In this document: piece by piece, positions 43,180 to 52,269 of the stretch
How the letters are laid out: each line of letters begins with the position of its first letter
Numbering within the stretch: position 1 is the stretch's first letter
Origin: Gluconobacter japonicus
GTDB lineage: Bacteria > Pseudomonadota > Alphaproteobacteria > Acetobacterales > Acetobacteraceae
Assembly: GCF_002723975.1 (NCBI RefSeq)
Contig: NZ_BEWO01000004.1
Location: forward strand, 124,001-188,000
Direction: 5' to 3'
DNA length: 64,000 nt
Translations under genes and position numbers: made by a program
Notes under the pieces: model-generated
What the model was told of the DNA's origin: nothing
Seen by the model: the letters and a program-made list of their open reading frames with translations, nothing else
Database searches by the model: none

Positions 43180-46100
43180 GCGCGGTCTCCTTCTGGCCCA
43201 GCAGGCCGCTTGTAATGAATCAGGGCAAAAACACAGGGCACGAACAGCAGAGTAGCAATGGTTGCTACCAACAGGCCGCCAATAACAGCTTTGCCCAGAG
43301 GGGCGTTGGAAGAATTACTGATCGACATCGGAATCATGCCGATCATCATGGCAAGCGCCGTCATCAGAACCGGTCGGATACGTTCATACCCGGCCTCAAG
43401 CGAGGCCAGCAGAACATCTCCATGATGGTCCAGACGTTCACGGGCGAATGAGACCACCAGAATGGCATTCGCTGTCGCTGTGCCCATACACATGATGGCA
43501 CCCGTCAACGCCGGCACCGACAAGGCAGTATGCGTCAGGAACAGGCTCCAGGAAATACCACCCAAAGCACCTGGAAGCGCCGTGATGATGACAAACGGAT
43601 CAAGCCAGGACTGAAAGTTTACGACGATAATCAGATAAACCAGCGCAATGGACAGCGCGAGACCACCAATCAACTGCACATAGGCATCGTTCATCGTTAC
43701 CGCCTGACCGCGCACGACAAGCGTCGAGCCATGCGGCAGATTCTTGCGCTCACTTTCCACCACACTTTTTACAGTGCGGGACAACGTACCGAGATCCGTA
43801 CCTTCCGGGGCGGCATAGATATCGAACACAGGCATGATGTTGTAATGCGAGACCTCTGCTGGCGTCCCGGTTTGCTGAAGCTCAGTCAGAGCCCCCAGAA
43901 GCTGAGGCGTCTGGTTCGTTGGATTGCCATCGCCCTTGTCAATGGGAACGATTTCGAGATCGTTCATCGTCTGAAGATAGTTCGCCGGAGTCTGCACATC
44001 GATAAGCTGTGAGGTTCCCTGCGCATTCAGATAGTAAGTCTGACCAACCTGGGCACTGCCCGACAGCGTCACAAGCGAGTTCAGCGCCACATCCCGCTGC
44101 GTGATGCCTGTACCAAGCGCAAAGCTTCGACGGTTGTTCACCATTAGCGTCGGCTGCGTCATTGGCTGCTGTATCGATACATCCGTAATGCCGGGAATAT
44201 GACGCATTTTCTTGGCCAGACGCGTTGCAAAAGCAAAGTTCGCCTGAAGATCACGTCCGGAAATCTGTACGTCGATCGGGGACGGCAAACCAAAATTCAA
44301 AATCTTCGCCGTCATGTCACCCGGCTGGAATGTGAAGATCGTTCCAGGGAAAGCATCGGTCAGACCCTTGCGAATTTTCTGACGATATTCCGGAATCGGA
44401 CTTTCATCATTCTTCAGCTGGATCGTGATGTCGCAGTCCTGCGCCCCCGTCGTCGGAGACGGCACCATGGCCTGGTTCAACTGACTGAACGGCAGACCAC
44501 AGTTGTTCACCACATTCTCGACCTGACCCGGCAGAATCTTGCGGAGTCGCTTCTCAGCCAGACCGGCAATCTTACCCGTCTCTTCAATACGGGTTCCGAT
44601 GGGCGCCCGCATATGCATCTGGATCGTTCCGGATTTGATTTCCGGGAAGAAGTCCTGTCCGACGAACAGCAACAGCGCCATGGAGGCCACAGCAGCCAGC
44701 AGGAACATTGTCACGAACCGCCCGCGAATGGCGATCAGTCCAGACAGAACGCCTTTGTAATGCTCCCGGAAGCTGCTGAACCGCTTTTCGAAACCCCGCT
44801 GGAAACGTCCGAAAATGCCGGGCTTGCGATGGTGCCATTCCGGATCACGATGCATCTGGACCTGAGCCGGAAGCAGCCAGTTCGCCATCGTCGGCACCAG
44901 CGTCCGCGACAGAATAAACGACGCAACCATCGCAAAGATGATGGCTTCAGCCATAGGCATGAATAGCCAGCCCGAAACGCCCGTCAGTTCGAACAACGGC
45001 AGCCAGACGATACAGATACAGGTGGTCGAAACGAAGGTTGGCACAACAATCTGGTTGGATGCGTCAATGATCGCATCCTCAAGCTCTTTCCCCATTTCAA
45101 GGTGAGCATCAATATTCTCGATCATGACCGTCGCGTCATCCACAAGAATACCAACGGCAAGAGCCAGACCACCCAGTGTCATGACATTGATCGACTGCCC
45201 AGCGATGCTCAGGCCGATCATGGATGACAACATCGCCAGTGGAATGGAGGTCGCGACGATCACCGTAGACCGCCAGGATCCCAGAAAAAGCAGAACCGTC
45301 AAACTCGTCAGGATCGCAGCCGTGATCATTTCACGGACCACATCAAACACGGATTCCTTCACGAAACCTGACGCGTCCGTCAGTACGTTCAGGGTCGTTC
45401 CAGCCGGAAGCGTTGCCTTGATCTGAGGAAGAAGGGCTTTCACGCCTGCCACAACAGAAAGCGTAGATGCATCCCCGCTCTTGAGGATCACAATAAGAAC
45501 AGCCTGCTGGCCCTTCACCAGCACCGCGTTGATCTGTGGCGGTCCTCCCCTGTGCACCCACGCAACATCACGCAAATAGATGACCGAATTACCAACCTGC
45601 TTGATCGGCATCTTGTTGAAGACTGACAGGTCCAGCGGCGTGGAGTTGGTCTTTACCATCCAGTCAATCGCACCAACCTTCTGGTCACCAGCAGGCAGGA
45701 CGATGTTTTGCCGGTTCAAAGCGTTTGCCACGTCTTCGGGAGACAGCCGATGCGCCAGAAGCTTGATGGGATCAATGTCCACCATGATGTCCGGAGCAAG
45801 ACCGCCATACGGATTTGGAATGGCAGCTCCCGCAACCGGCACCAGCGCAGGCCGGATCAGGTTGGACGCCATATTGTAAATTTCCGACCCGGACATGGTG
45901 GGATTATTCACCTGCAGAGTCAGAACCGGGACAGACGATGCATCCAGCGCAATAATCAGCGGAGGCGTCGCACCCGTTGGCATCTGTTTGATAACAGTCT
46001 GAGACACAGAGGTAATCTGCGTCTGGGCAACAGCGGTATCCGTCCCAGGCTGAAAAAAGACCTTTACAATACCTCGCCCGTAATAAGACGAACTTTCAAT

Positions 46101-46343
46101 GTGCTCGATATTACTGACCGTCGCCGTGAGGGACCGCTCATAGTAATAAACGACACGACCGGACATATCTTCCGGCATAAGCCCGGTATAAGACCAGACA
46201 ATCGCAACAATTGGAATTTTAATGGAAGGAAAAACGTCCGTCGGCGTCGAGACGATCGCCTTGATCCCGAAAATCAGGATCATGATCGACAGAACTACGA
46301 ACGTGTAAGGCCTTTTAAGGGCAGTTACGACGATGGCATTCAT
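43176..46343 (-). CDS. RND efflux permease lacking the canonical TM10 lysine
   Basis: This 1055-residue RND permease opens with MNAIVVTALKRPYTFVVLSI. The fourth-helix aspartate pair is present in ILVDDATVMIENI (Asp402-Asp403). At the position of AcrB Lys940, however, it has GTATANAILVVSFA, with Ala958 in place of the lysine. That substitution is, from memory, a trait of a distinct subfamily of uncharacterised RND permeases (PTDVFPSIKIPIVAIVWSYTG type) rather than a mutation. Proton coupling may differ, or the lysine's job may be done elsewhere. It is the first gene of the operon. An AGGAG precedes the ATG by 12 nt. Confidence 0.9.
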   Translation of the reverse strand: MNAIVVTALKRPYTFVVLSIMILIFGIKAIVSTPTDVFPSIKIPIVAIVWSYTGLMPEDMSGRVVYYYERSLTATVSNIEHIESSSYYGRGIVKVFFQPGTDTAVAQTQITSVSQTVIKQMPTGATPPLIIALDASSVPVLTLQVNNPTMSGSEIYNMASNLIRPALVPVAGAAIPNPYGGLAPDIMVDIDPIKLLAHRLSPEDVANALNRQNIVLPAGDQKVGAIDWMVKTNSTPLDLSVFNKMPIKQVGNSVIYLRDVAWVHRGGPPQINAVLVKGQQAVLIVILKSGDASTLSVVAGVKALLPQIKATLPAGTTLNVLTDASGFVKESVFDVVREMITAAILTSLTVLLFLGSWRSTVIVATSIPLAMLSSMIGLSIAGQSINVMTLGGLALAVGILVDDATVMIENIDAHLEMGKELEDAIIDASNQIVVPTFVSTTCICIVWLPLFELTGVSGWLFMPMAEAIIFAMVASFILSRTLVPTMANWLLPAQVQMHRDPEWHHRKPGIFGRFQRGFEKRFSSFREHYKGVLSGLIAIRGRFVTMFLLAAVASMALLLFVGQDFFPEIKSGTIQMHMRAPIGTRIEETGKIAGLAEKRLRKILPGQVENVVNNCGLPFSQLNQAMVPSPTTGAQDCDITIQLKNDESPIPEYRQKIRKGLTDAFPGTIFTFQPGDMTAKILNFGLPSPIDVQISGRDLQANFAFATRLAKKMRHIPGITDVSIQQPMTQPTLMVNNRRSFALGTGITQRDVALNSLVTLSGSAQVGQTYYLNAQGTSQLIDVQTPANYLQTMNDLEIVPIDKGDGNPTNQTPQLLGALTELQQTGTPAEVSHYNIMPVFDIYAAPEGTDLGTLSRTVKSVVESERKNLPHGSTLVVRGQAVTMNDAYVQLIGGLALSIALVYLIIVVNFQSWLDPFVIITALPGALGGISWSLFLTHTALSVPALTGAIMCMGTATANAILVVSFARERLDHHGDVLLASLEAGYERIRPVLMTALAMMIGMIPMSISNSSNAPLGKAVIGGLLVATIATLLFVPCVFALIHYKRPAGPEGDRA

Positions 46344-46513
46344 ACGTCTACGGCGCTCCTGTTCCTGAATGACAGGAGTTGCACGGCTGCGTCAGTCTTG
46401 GTCAGTCTCAACGGGCGTCCCCTTCAAATTGAGACAAGTCATACCGGACATATGTGGTGCGACAAGCAAAATTGAGTTTAAGAACGCCCGGATTCAGCCC
46501 TGAAACAGAAATG
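46344..46513 (-). other. Gap between histidine kinase and RND operon
   Basis: This 170-bp non-coding stretch lies between the sensor kinase stop and the permease start, and holds the probable RND promoter. Besides the tandem repeat listed separately, it has a 7-bp inverted repeat GTCTCAA (46405-46411) and TTGAGAC (46429-46435). Nearer the start, TCCTGT and ACAGGA flank a short loop (about 46351-46371). No clear sigma-70 promoter pair was identified. Confidence 0.5.
46391..46408 (-). promoter_or_regulatory. Tandem direct repeat, candidate response-regulator site
   Basis: The 8-bp sequence GTCAGTCT (AGACTGAC on the minus strand) occurs twice in perfect copies exactly 10 bp apart. They lie 48 bp upstream of the RND permease start. 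OmpR/PhoB-family regulators bind head-to-tail half-sites with about one helical turn spacing, and such a regulator is encoded just upstream. It is therefore a good candidate operator. Binding is inferred. Confidence 0.55.
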
Positions 46514-47959
46514 TCATGTAATATTGATGGACTGATCCACGCCATTCCTGGCGGAGAAAAGGATGGTGAATACTGATCCTGTCATCTCTCTGTTCGGGCG
46601 ATAAGCGCTGATTTTCAAAGATGCTCCGTGCAAATCCACAATGGCAGAAACCAGACTCAGACCAAGACCACTTCCGGGAATATGACGACTTTTGTCAGAC
46701 CGATAAAAACGCCCCAGAACGGCGCCGCGCTCATCCTCCGCAATACCGATGCCTGTGTCATACACTTTCAGCCAGGCACAACCTGCATCATCGCTGCCAG
46801 CGATCAGGCCAACCTCACCGCCAGACGGCGTAAACTTGATGGCATTATCAACCAGATTGGCAAGAACTTCGTTCAACAGATCCGTATCACCATAAAGAGG
46901 AATCGGTCTGTCGATGCCGCCAACCGTGAGAGCCAGTCCCTGCGTCTCGGCAATAGGCTCATAAAGATCCACAATACCTGCGGCCAACTCAGATAGATCC
47001 ATCATCGTAAAACCCGCTCGACGACGACCATTCTCGATCTCACCAATGCGCAACAGCGCAGTAATGACAGAGAAACATTGATCCAGATCCTGCGTAGCCC
47101 GGAGAATAATGGATTTGAGATGTTCCGGATCATCCTGAGACGACAGCGCCCGCTCAAGACGCGCCCGCACACGAGCCAACGGGGTTCGCAGATCGTGGGC
47201 GATATCATTCCCCACATCCCGGATTTCATCCAGAAGATGCTCAAGGCGATCCAGCATCCGGTTCACCGCACCCGCCAGACGCTCGATATCATCCCACTCC
47301 CGCCCGGCAGGCAGACGCTCATGCAAATCACCCGCCATGATGCGCTCGATTGCCTGCCGCATCTCCTTGACGCGCCCCAGGGCACGATGGCTGAGAAACA
47401 GACCTGCCAGCAACGCAAACAGCACCATCGGAATGACCGAAATCAGGGCTGCACGCTTGATGATATACCGCAGCTCATCTGCCATATGCATTGAACGGGC
47501 CAGAACGAGAATGCGATCCCCGCTGCTTCCATCCGGTCCAGGCACTTCGATGGCAAGATAACGCATCTCGTAAGGCGTATCCCCCGGAGGAGCGACCGTG
47601 AGCCGCCGGGTTCTATTAGAAACTTCCAACCCTTCAGGCCAGTGACGGATATCTCCAACAATCCGGTTATGGTTCAGATCGAACAGACTGGCGCCATTGA
47701 GGATGACGCGCAGATCTGTCTTGCTCCGCTCGCGAACTTCATCTTCAAGTCGCTCAGGCGTTTCCTGAACCAGAAGCGCCGCCTCACGCCGAAGCAGATC
47801 ACTGGAACGCGCACTCTCGTACCCATTCATCTGGGCATAAACGAGCCCGAACTGAAGCAGGATACCGCCAATCATTGCCACCACGAACGCCAGCGTCAGG
47901 CGGAACGTGGCGGTCCGGAAAATGTCAGTCCGATACACGCAGACTGAACCCTGCGCCAC
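46514..47959 (-). CDS. Sensor histidine kinase (two-component system)
   Basis: This 481-residue membrane kinase has a first helix at about residues 20-43, a periplasmic sensor of about 120 residues and a second helix at about 170-190. A HAMP linker follows, then the H-box GNDIAHDLRTPL (His255), the N-box LVDNAIKFTPSGG (Asn372) and the ATP-binding DTGIGIAEDE (401) and PGSGLGLS boxes. It is EnvZ/PhoQ-like in layout. The GTG start overlaps the end of the response regulator by 35 nt. By position it probably controls the downstream RND operon; the signal is unknown. Confidence 0.92.
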   Translation of the reverse strand: MAQGSVCVYRTDIFRTATFRLTLAFVVAMIGGILLQFGLVYAQMNGYESARSSDLLRREAALLVQETPERLEDEVRERSKTDLRVILNGASLFDLNHNRIVGDIRHWPEGLEVSNRTRRLTVAPPGDTPYEMRYLAIEVPGPDGSSGDRILVLARSMHMADELRYIIKRAALISVIPMVLFALLAGLFLSHRALGRVKEMRQAIERIMAGDLHERLPAGREWDDIERLAGAVNRMLDRLEHLLDEIRDVGNDIAHDLRTPLARVRARLERALSSQDDPEHLKSIILRATQDLDQCFSVITALLRIGEIENGRRRAGFTMMDLSELAAGIVDLYEPIAETQGLALTVGGIDRPIPLYGDTDLLNEVLANLVDNAIKFTPSGGEVGLIAGSDDAGCAWLKVYDTGIGIAEDERGAVLGRFYRSDKSRHIPGSGLGLSLVSAIVDLHGASLKISAYRPNREMTGSVFTILFSARNGVDQSINIT

Positions 47960-48665
47960 GGATGCTCTGGATCAACGCAGGCTCTCCTGCGACATCAATC
48001 TTTCGACGAAGCTTACCAATATGCACGTCCACCAGATTGGTCTGTGGAACAAAGCGGTAATTCCAGACGTCTTCCAGCAGCATGGTGCGCGTTAGAACCG
48101 TTCCCGGTCGGCGCATCATATATTCCAGAAGACGAAACTCGCGCGGAAGCAACTCGATCTCACGTCCGTTCCGGAACACCTTCCGCTCAATGAGATCCAT
48201 CTCCAGTGGACCAACCCGCAGAACCGTCTCTCGGCTATCGGTCGGTCGTCGAAGCAGAGCCTCAAGACGGGCAGCCAGTTCTTCCATGGCGAAAGGCTTG
48301 GTAAGATAATCATCTCCCCCAGCCTTCAGGCCATTGACCCGGTCATCCACCGCTGACAACGCCGACAGAACCAGAACTGGCAACATGACTTTCTGACGAC
48401 GCAGCAACTCGATGACGCTCAGCCCGTCAAGCTCCGGCAGCATCCGGTCCACGATCATCAGGTCGTATCGGCCAGACTGAGCCTCTTCAAGACCACGCAG
48501 ACCGTTATCGACGCGCGTTACGGCATAACCGCGGGACGTCAGTTCCTCAGCCACTTCCATGGCGATACTGTCATCGTCCTCAATCAGAAGCAGACGAATG
48601 GCAGACTCAATCGGGCGGGAGGCCGCCTCGTGTTCAGATACGGGCATCATGCTCATGACTGTCAC
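47925..48665 (-). CDS. OmpR-family response regulator
   Basis: This 246-residue regulator has a receiver domain with the acidic patch IEDDD, the phosphorylated Asp73 (MIVDRMLPELDG) and Lys123 (LTKPF). A winged-helix DNA-binding domain follows (RLLEYMMRRPGTVLTRTMLLEDVWNY, then VDVHIGKLRRKI and IRGAGFSLR). No clear ribosome-binding site decides between the GTG at 48665 and the ATG at 48656. It is coupled to the kinase and follows rmuC by 38 nt. Confidence 0.93.
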   Translation of the reverse strand: MTVMSMMPVSEHEAASRPIESAIRLLLIEDDDSIAMEVAEELTSRGYAVTRVDNGLRGLEEAQSGRYDLMIVDRMLPELDGLSVIELLRRQKVMLPVLVLSALSAVDDRVNGLKAGGDDYLTKPFAMEELAARLEALLRRPTDSRETVLRVGPLEMDLIERKVFRNGREIELLPREFRLLEYMMRRPGTVLTRTMLLEDVWNYRFVPQTNLVDVHIGKLRRKIDVAGEPALIQSIRGAGFSLRVSD

Positions 48666-48703
48666 ATGGGGGAATATCAGATGTCATCCCATTAAAATCA
48701 GTC

Positions 48704-49930
48704 TTAAACTTCCGGAAATTCAAGATCATCCTGCGCATCTTCGAGATTTTCCACCCCATCCAGCGCCCTCAGGCGACGTCCGAGAACGCGTGTCCGACGA
48801 CGCGCTTCCTCAATCGTATTGCCCATTGTCCCTGCATTTCGCTGCAATCTGTCCAGCACCTGATCCATCCGCAACATCTCCTGTCGCGTCGCTCCAAGCA
48901 GACTGGCAATCGCTTCCGTCCGCTCCTCAAGCGCGAGTGTCACATAACCGAGATGAACCGTCCGAAGCATGGCAGGAAGCAGCGACGGCCCCATGACGAT
49001 CACGCGATACAAACGCCCGATTTCATCAATGACGCCAGGCATCCGGGCGATTTCCGTGTAAAGGCCATCAGTCGGCAAATAGAGCACCGCGAATTCAACC
49101 GTGATCGGCGGACAGATATATTTGGAAGCAATCTTGCGCGCCTCAGACTTTATCGTGACCTCAAGTTCCTTCCGAGCCACCTTCTCAGCACTCACATCCG
49201 AAAGCTCAGTTGCATTCAGCAGACGCTCATAAGCTTCAGTCGGAAACTTGCTGTCGATAGCAAGACGAGGCGCAACATGGCCCTTCACCGGCATCCTGAT
49301 AGCGAATTCTACAGACTCTCCACCCTCTCCCAGACGGAAATTCGTGTCGTAGCTCCCTTCCGGCAGAACATCATCCAGAATGGCACGACACTGAGCCTCA
49401 CCCCAGCCACCACGCGTCTTCACGTTGGAGAACAGACGCTTGAGATCACCAATTTGCGCCGTGACGTTGGTCACCTCACCCAAAGCTTTCTGCATGGCGC
49501 TGAATTGCTCAACCACACGCTGAAAGCTGGTCTGCATCTGTTTTTCGACAGCACCATGAAGCTGTTCGTTCACGGCAACACGAATGCGCTCAATCTGCAC
49601 ATTCTGGGTCTGCGCCATGTCTCGTAGCGCTTCGGACAGCAGGACACGCCCTTCAGCCTGATCCTGCCCAACCCTCCGGGCCAGATCCCCCAGACGATCA
49701 TTTGTTTCCAGTCGAAGCTGATCCATCCGACCGGAAAGAGCACGCTCGACGTCTGCCAGATGAGAGCGCTGATATTCGGCGTCCCGTGCCCGTTCGTCCG
49801 CTTCGCGGTCCAGAAGACGCGCAATGCCCCCACTCCCGCCCCGCATGATCGCAAGAGCCGCGACGGCTAACGAAACTGCGGCAATAATCCATGGAACAAA
49901 CTGCGCCATACCGGAAATCCCATCCTGCAT
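48704..49930 (-). CDS. rmuC: DNA recombination protein RmuC
   Basis: RmuC limits sequence inversions and is thought to be a nuclease-domain membrane protein. The 408-residue product has an N-terminal helix (FVPWIIAAVSLAVAALAIMRGG), a long coiled coil at about 45-170 and the conserved core GGWGEAQCRAILDDVLPEGSYD then AIDSKFPTEAYERLL. The end includes RMDQVLDRLQRNAGTMGNTI. A start at residue 8 (49909) is also possible. It is the first gene of a possible unit with the two-component pair. Confidence 0.9.
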   Translation of the reverse strand: MQDGISGMAQFVPWIIAAVSLAVAALAIMRGGSGGIARLLDREADERARDAEYQRSHLADVERALSGRMDQLRLETNDRLGDLARRVGQDQAEGRVLLSEALRDMAQTQNVQIERIRVAVNEQLHGAVEKQMQTSFQRVVEQFSAMQKALGEVTNVTAQIGDLKRLFSNVKTRGGWGEAQCRAILDDVLPEGSYDTNFRLGEGGESVEFAIRMPVKGHVAPRLAIDSKFPTEAYERLLNATELSDVSAEKVARKELEVTIKSEARKIASKYICPPITVEFAVLYLPTDGLYTEIARMPGVIDEIGRLYRVIVMGPSLLPAMLRTVHLGYVTLALEERTEAIASLLGATRQEMLRMDQVLDRLQRNAGTMGNTIEEARRRTRVLGRRLRALDGVENLEDAQDDLEFPEV

Positions 49931-49974
49931 GGCGCGGTTCTATCCCCTTCAGCCCAAAGGGCCAATGTCAAGAA

Positions 49975-50220
49975 TTACGGTTGGTGCACATTGCCGTAGC
50001 TGGCGGCACCTAGGCCCGGGCAGGAACAGGATGTGCCCAGAGGGACCTGAGTTGGCATCTTACAGGTGTAGATTCCAGCCTTACAAGTGTACCCATAGCC
50101 GGCAACCGGAGCAGACGGGTTCACAGGCCCTGAAGCGGCCGTTCCCACGCAGGCGCCCAGCCCAAGAAAAGAAAGTCCCGCTGCGACACGGAGTGCAGAA
50201 CGGCGAATGGAACGAGACAT
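49975..50220 (-). CDS. Small cysteine-rich lipoprotein, uncharacterised
   Basis: This 81-residue protein has a lipoprotein signal with the lipobox LGAC (Cys24). The mature part is Gly/Pro-rich with four further cysteines: Cys46 and Cys53 (YTCKAGIYTCKM) and a CSC pair at 65 and 67 (SCSCPGLGAASYGNV). Such a CSCPG-GA-S-G ending recurs, from memory, in short hypothetical proteins of Alphaproteobacteria with no assigned function. The cysteines could form disulphides or bind metal. An AGGG ribosome-binding site lies 9 nt before the ATG. Confidence 0.75.
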   Translation of the reverse strand: MSRSIRRSALRVAAGLSFLGLGACVGTAASGPVNPSAPVAGYGYTCKAGIYTCKMPTQVPLGTSCSCPGLGAASYGNVHQP

Positions 50221-50329
50221 CGGTATGACCCTCTCAAGACAACATGAATGAGCGGAAAACGGATTTCCACTGCGTCAGTTGCGGGCATCCTACGCCGGTA
50301 TGGCAATCCTGTGGCGTAATTGTTCCAGC

Positions 50330-51505
50330 TTATTTGCGCTCAGCAGCCGCCTGCCCTGCTGCAACGCCACTGGACCAGGCCCATTGGAAATTGTGACCGC
50401 CGAGCCAGCCCGTCACATCCACAGCTTCGCCAATCGCATAAAGCCCCGGCACATCCCGCGCTTCCATCGTCTGTGACGAAAGACCGCTGGTATCGATCCC
50501 CCCTCGCATGACTTCCGCCTTGGCATATCCTTCGGTTCCAGAAGGAGAGATCTCCCAACGGGACAGACGATCCGCCAATGCACGAAGTTTCTTGTCCGGC
50601 TGATTAGCCAGCATCGTATCCCCGAGATCGACAACCAGCTCTTTGGCAAGGCGAGACGGAAGCGCATCCAGCAGGCTGGGAGGCAGAGCCTTCGGACGCG
50701 CCTGCTTGATTTCAAGCAGCATCTTCAACGCATCTTTCCCCGGCAGCAAATCGATCTGAGCCGACTTTCCGGCTTCCAAATAGGACGAGATCTGAAGGAT
50801 CGCGGGGCCAGAGACGCCACGATGCGTGAAGACCATACCATCTTCAAAACGCGGTCCCTTCTTGCCCGTCGTGGCGACCACATTCAGAGATACCCCAGCC
50901 AGAGACGGATCAGCATCCGCCAGCACCAGAGGAACAAGTGCCGGTGCCGTCGGTACGATCTTCAGACCGAACGACTTTGCAATCCGCAGAGAAAGATCAG
51001 AGGCTCCCAGCTTGGGAATAGACAGGCCACCCGTCGCCAGAATGACAGATCGCGCCTGAACATCCCCTGCATCTGTCTGCACCACAAAGCCATTTCCATC
51101 AGAACGAACGTCCAGAATTCGCGTCTGCATGCGCGCTTCGCAGTCCGCTGCCTGACATTCGGAAATCAGCATGTCCACGATCTGACGGGCCGATCCATCA
51201 CAAAACAGTTGACCCTTGGATTTCTCGTGCCAGGCGATGCGATAGTGATCGACCAGCTTTACGAAGTCCCGCGGCGTGTAACGGGCCAGCGCAGACCGGG
51301 CAAAGTGTTTATTCTGGGAAATAAAGCAGTTCGGCCCCGTCTCCAGATGCGTGAAATTACACCGGCCACCACCCGAAATCAGGATCTTGCGGCCCGGCTC
51401 GGGCCCATGATCCAGAACAAGAACACTTGCACCTTTCTGCCCGGCGCTCGCAGCAGCCATGAGGCCAGCCGCGCCAGCCCCAAGGACCACCACATCATAC
51501 GTCAC
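50330..51505 (-). CDS. FAD-dependent oxidoreductase, BaiN/HI0933 family
   Basis: This 391-residue flavoprotein has the dinucleotide-binding motif VVVLGAGAAGLMAAASAG at the N-terminus and the family signature GRKILISGGGRCNFTH shortly after. The end has the ATGGLSIPKLGA segment and YAIGEAVDVTGWLGGHNFQWAWSSG, which bind FAD. This matches the HI0933/YhiN/BaiN group, whose physiological role is mostly unknown. I start at the GTG at 51505, because AGGA lies 8 nt upstream; a TTG at 51523 would overlap the previous gene. Confidence 0.88.
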   Translation of the reverse strand: MTYDVVVLGAGAAGLMAAASAGQKGASVLVLDHGPEPGRKILISGGGRCNFTHLETGPNCFISQNKHFARSALARYTPRDFVKLVDHYRIAWHEKSKGQLFCDGSARQIVDMLISECQAADCEARMQTRILDVRSDGNGFVVQTDAGDVQARSVILATGGLSIPKLGASDLSLRIAKSFGLKIVPTAPALVPLVLADADPSLAGVSLNVVATTGKKGPRFEDGMVFTHRGVSGPAILQISSYLEAGKSAQIDLLPGKDALKMLLEIKQARPKALPPSLLDALPSRLAKELVVDLGDTMLANQPDKKLRALADRLSRWEISPSGTEGYAKAEVMRGGIDTSGLSSQTMEARDVPGLYAIGEAVDVTGWLGGHNFQWAWSSGVAAGQAAAERK

Positions 51506-51519
51506 GAGCAAATTCCTGT

Positions 51520-52188
51520 TCAAAAATCCAGATTAGCGTAATGGCCGGGCGGGGTGATGCCACTCATCCGGTCTGTCAGAAGTCCACGGAAACATGGGCG
51601 GGATTTAACCCGTGCATACCAGTCCTTGGCAGCAGGCGCCTTGGCCCAGTTCACGTCTCCGATGAAGTCCAGTGCCGACAGATGCGCGGCGGCAGCAAAA
51701 TCAGCCATGGAAATGGACGACCCCGCAAGCCAGGAGCGCGTTTCCGCAAGCCAGCCAATATAATCCAGATGAAAGCGCATGTTGCCGTAACCAGCCCGCA
51801 GCACATTGCCATCCGGATGACCACGTCCATACAACCGCTTGTCCACTTTCTCACCAAGCAGATTACGTGTGACTTCCTGTGCGAAGCGCGTGTCAAACCA
51901 GTCCATCAACCGGCGAACCTCAACACGTTCTGCCAACGTGCGTCCCATCAGGGGTGTATCCGGATAGGCTTCATCCAGATATTCACAGATGACCCGTCCT
52001 CCGGGAACGGCCAGACCATTCTCTTCAACAAGGACGGGAACTTCGCCAGCCGGGTTCAGGGCAAGGAATTCCTCACTCTGCTCCCAGACCCGTTCAATCA
52101 CGAGTTCACAGGGCAGTCTCTTCTCGCCAAGCACAAGCCGGACCAGACGGCATTGCGGGGAGAATGGAAGGTGATGCAGGATACGCAT
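51520..52188 (-). CDS. Glutathione S-transferase family protein
   Basis: This 222-residue protein has an N-terminal thioredoxin-like domain (MRILHHLPFSPQCRLVRLVLG), then EEFLALNPAGEVPVLVEENG with the Pro of the glutathione site. A helical C-terminal domain follows, with SWLAGSSISMADFAAAAHLSAL, the N-capping box of the GST fold. It probably conjugates or reduces with glutathione; substrate unknown. I start at 52188, since the GTG at 52212 adds eight residues without family support. It is divergent from minC. Confidence 0.85.
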   Translation of the reverse strand: MRILHHLPFSPQCRLVRLVLGEKRLPCELVIERVWEQSEEFLALNPAGEVPVLVEENGLAVPGGRVICEYLDEAYPDTPLMGRTLAERVEVRRLMDWFDTRFAQEVTRNLLGEKVDKRLYGRGHPDGNVLRAGYGNMRFHLDYIGWLAETRSWLAGSSISMADFAAAAHLSALDFIGDVNWAKAPAAKDWYARVKSRPCFRGLLTDRMSGITPPGHYANLDF

Positions 52189-52269
52189 AACGTCATGTTC
52201 TAAGTCACCCACTACCCGCTCACAAGAGCCTCCGTCACTGCTTTCCTTACAGGGCCAACGAATTTTCCG

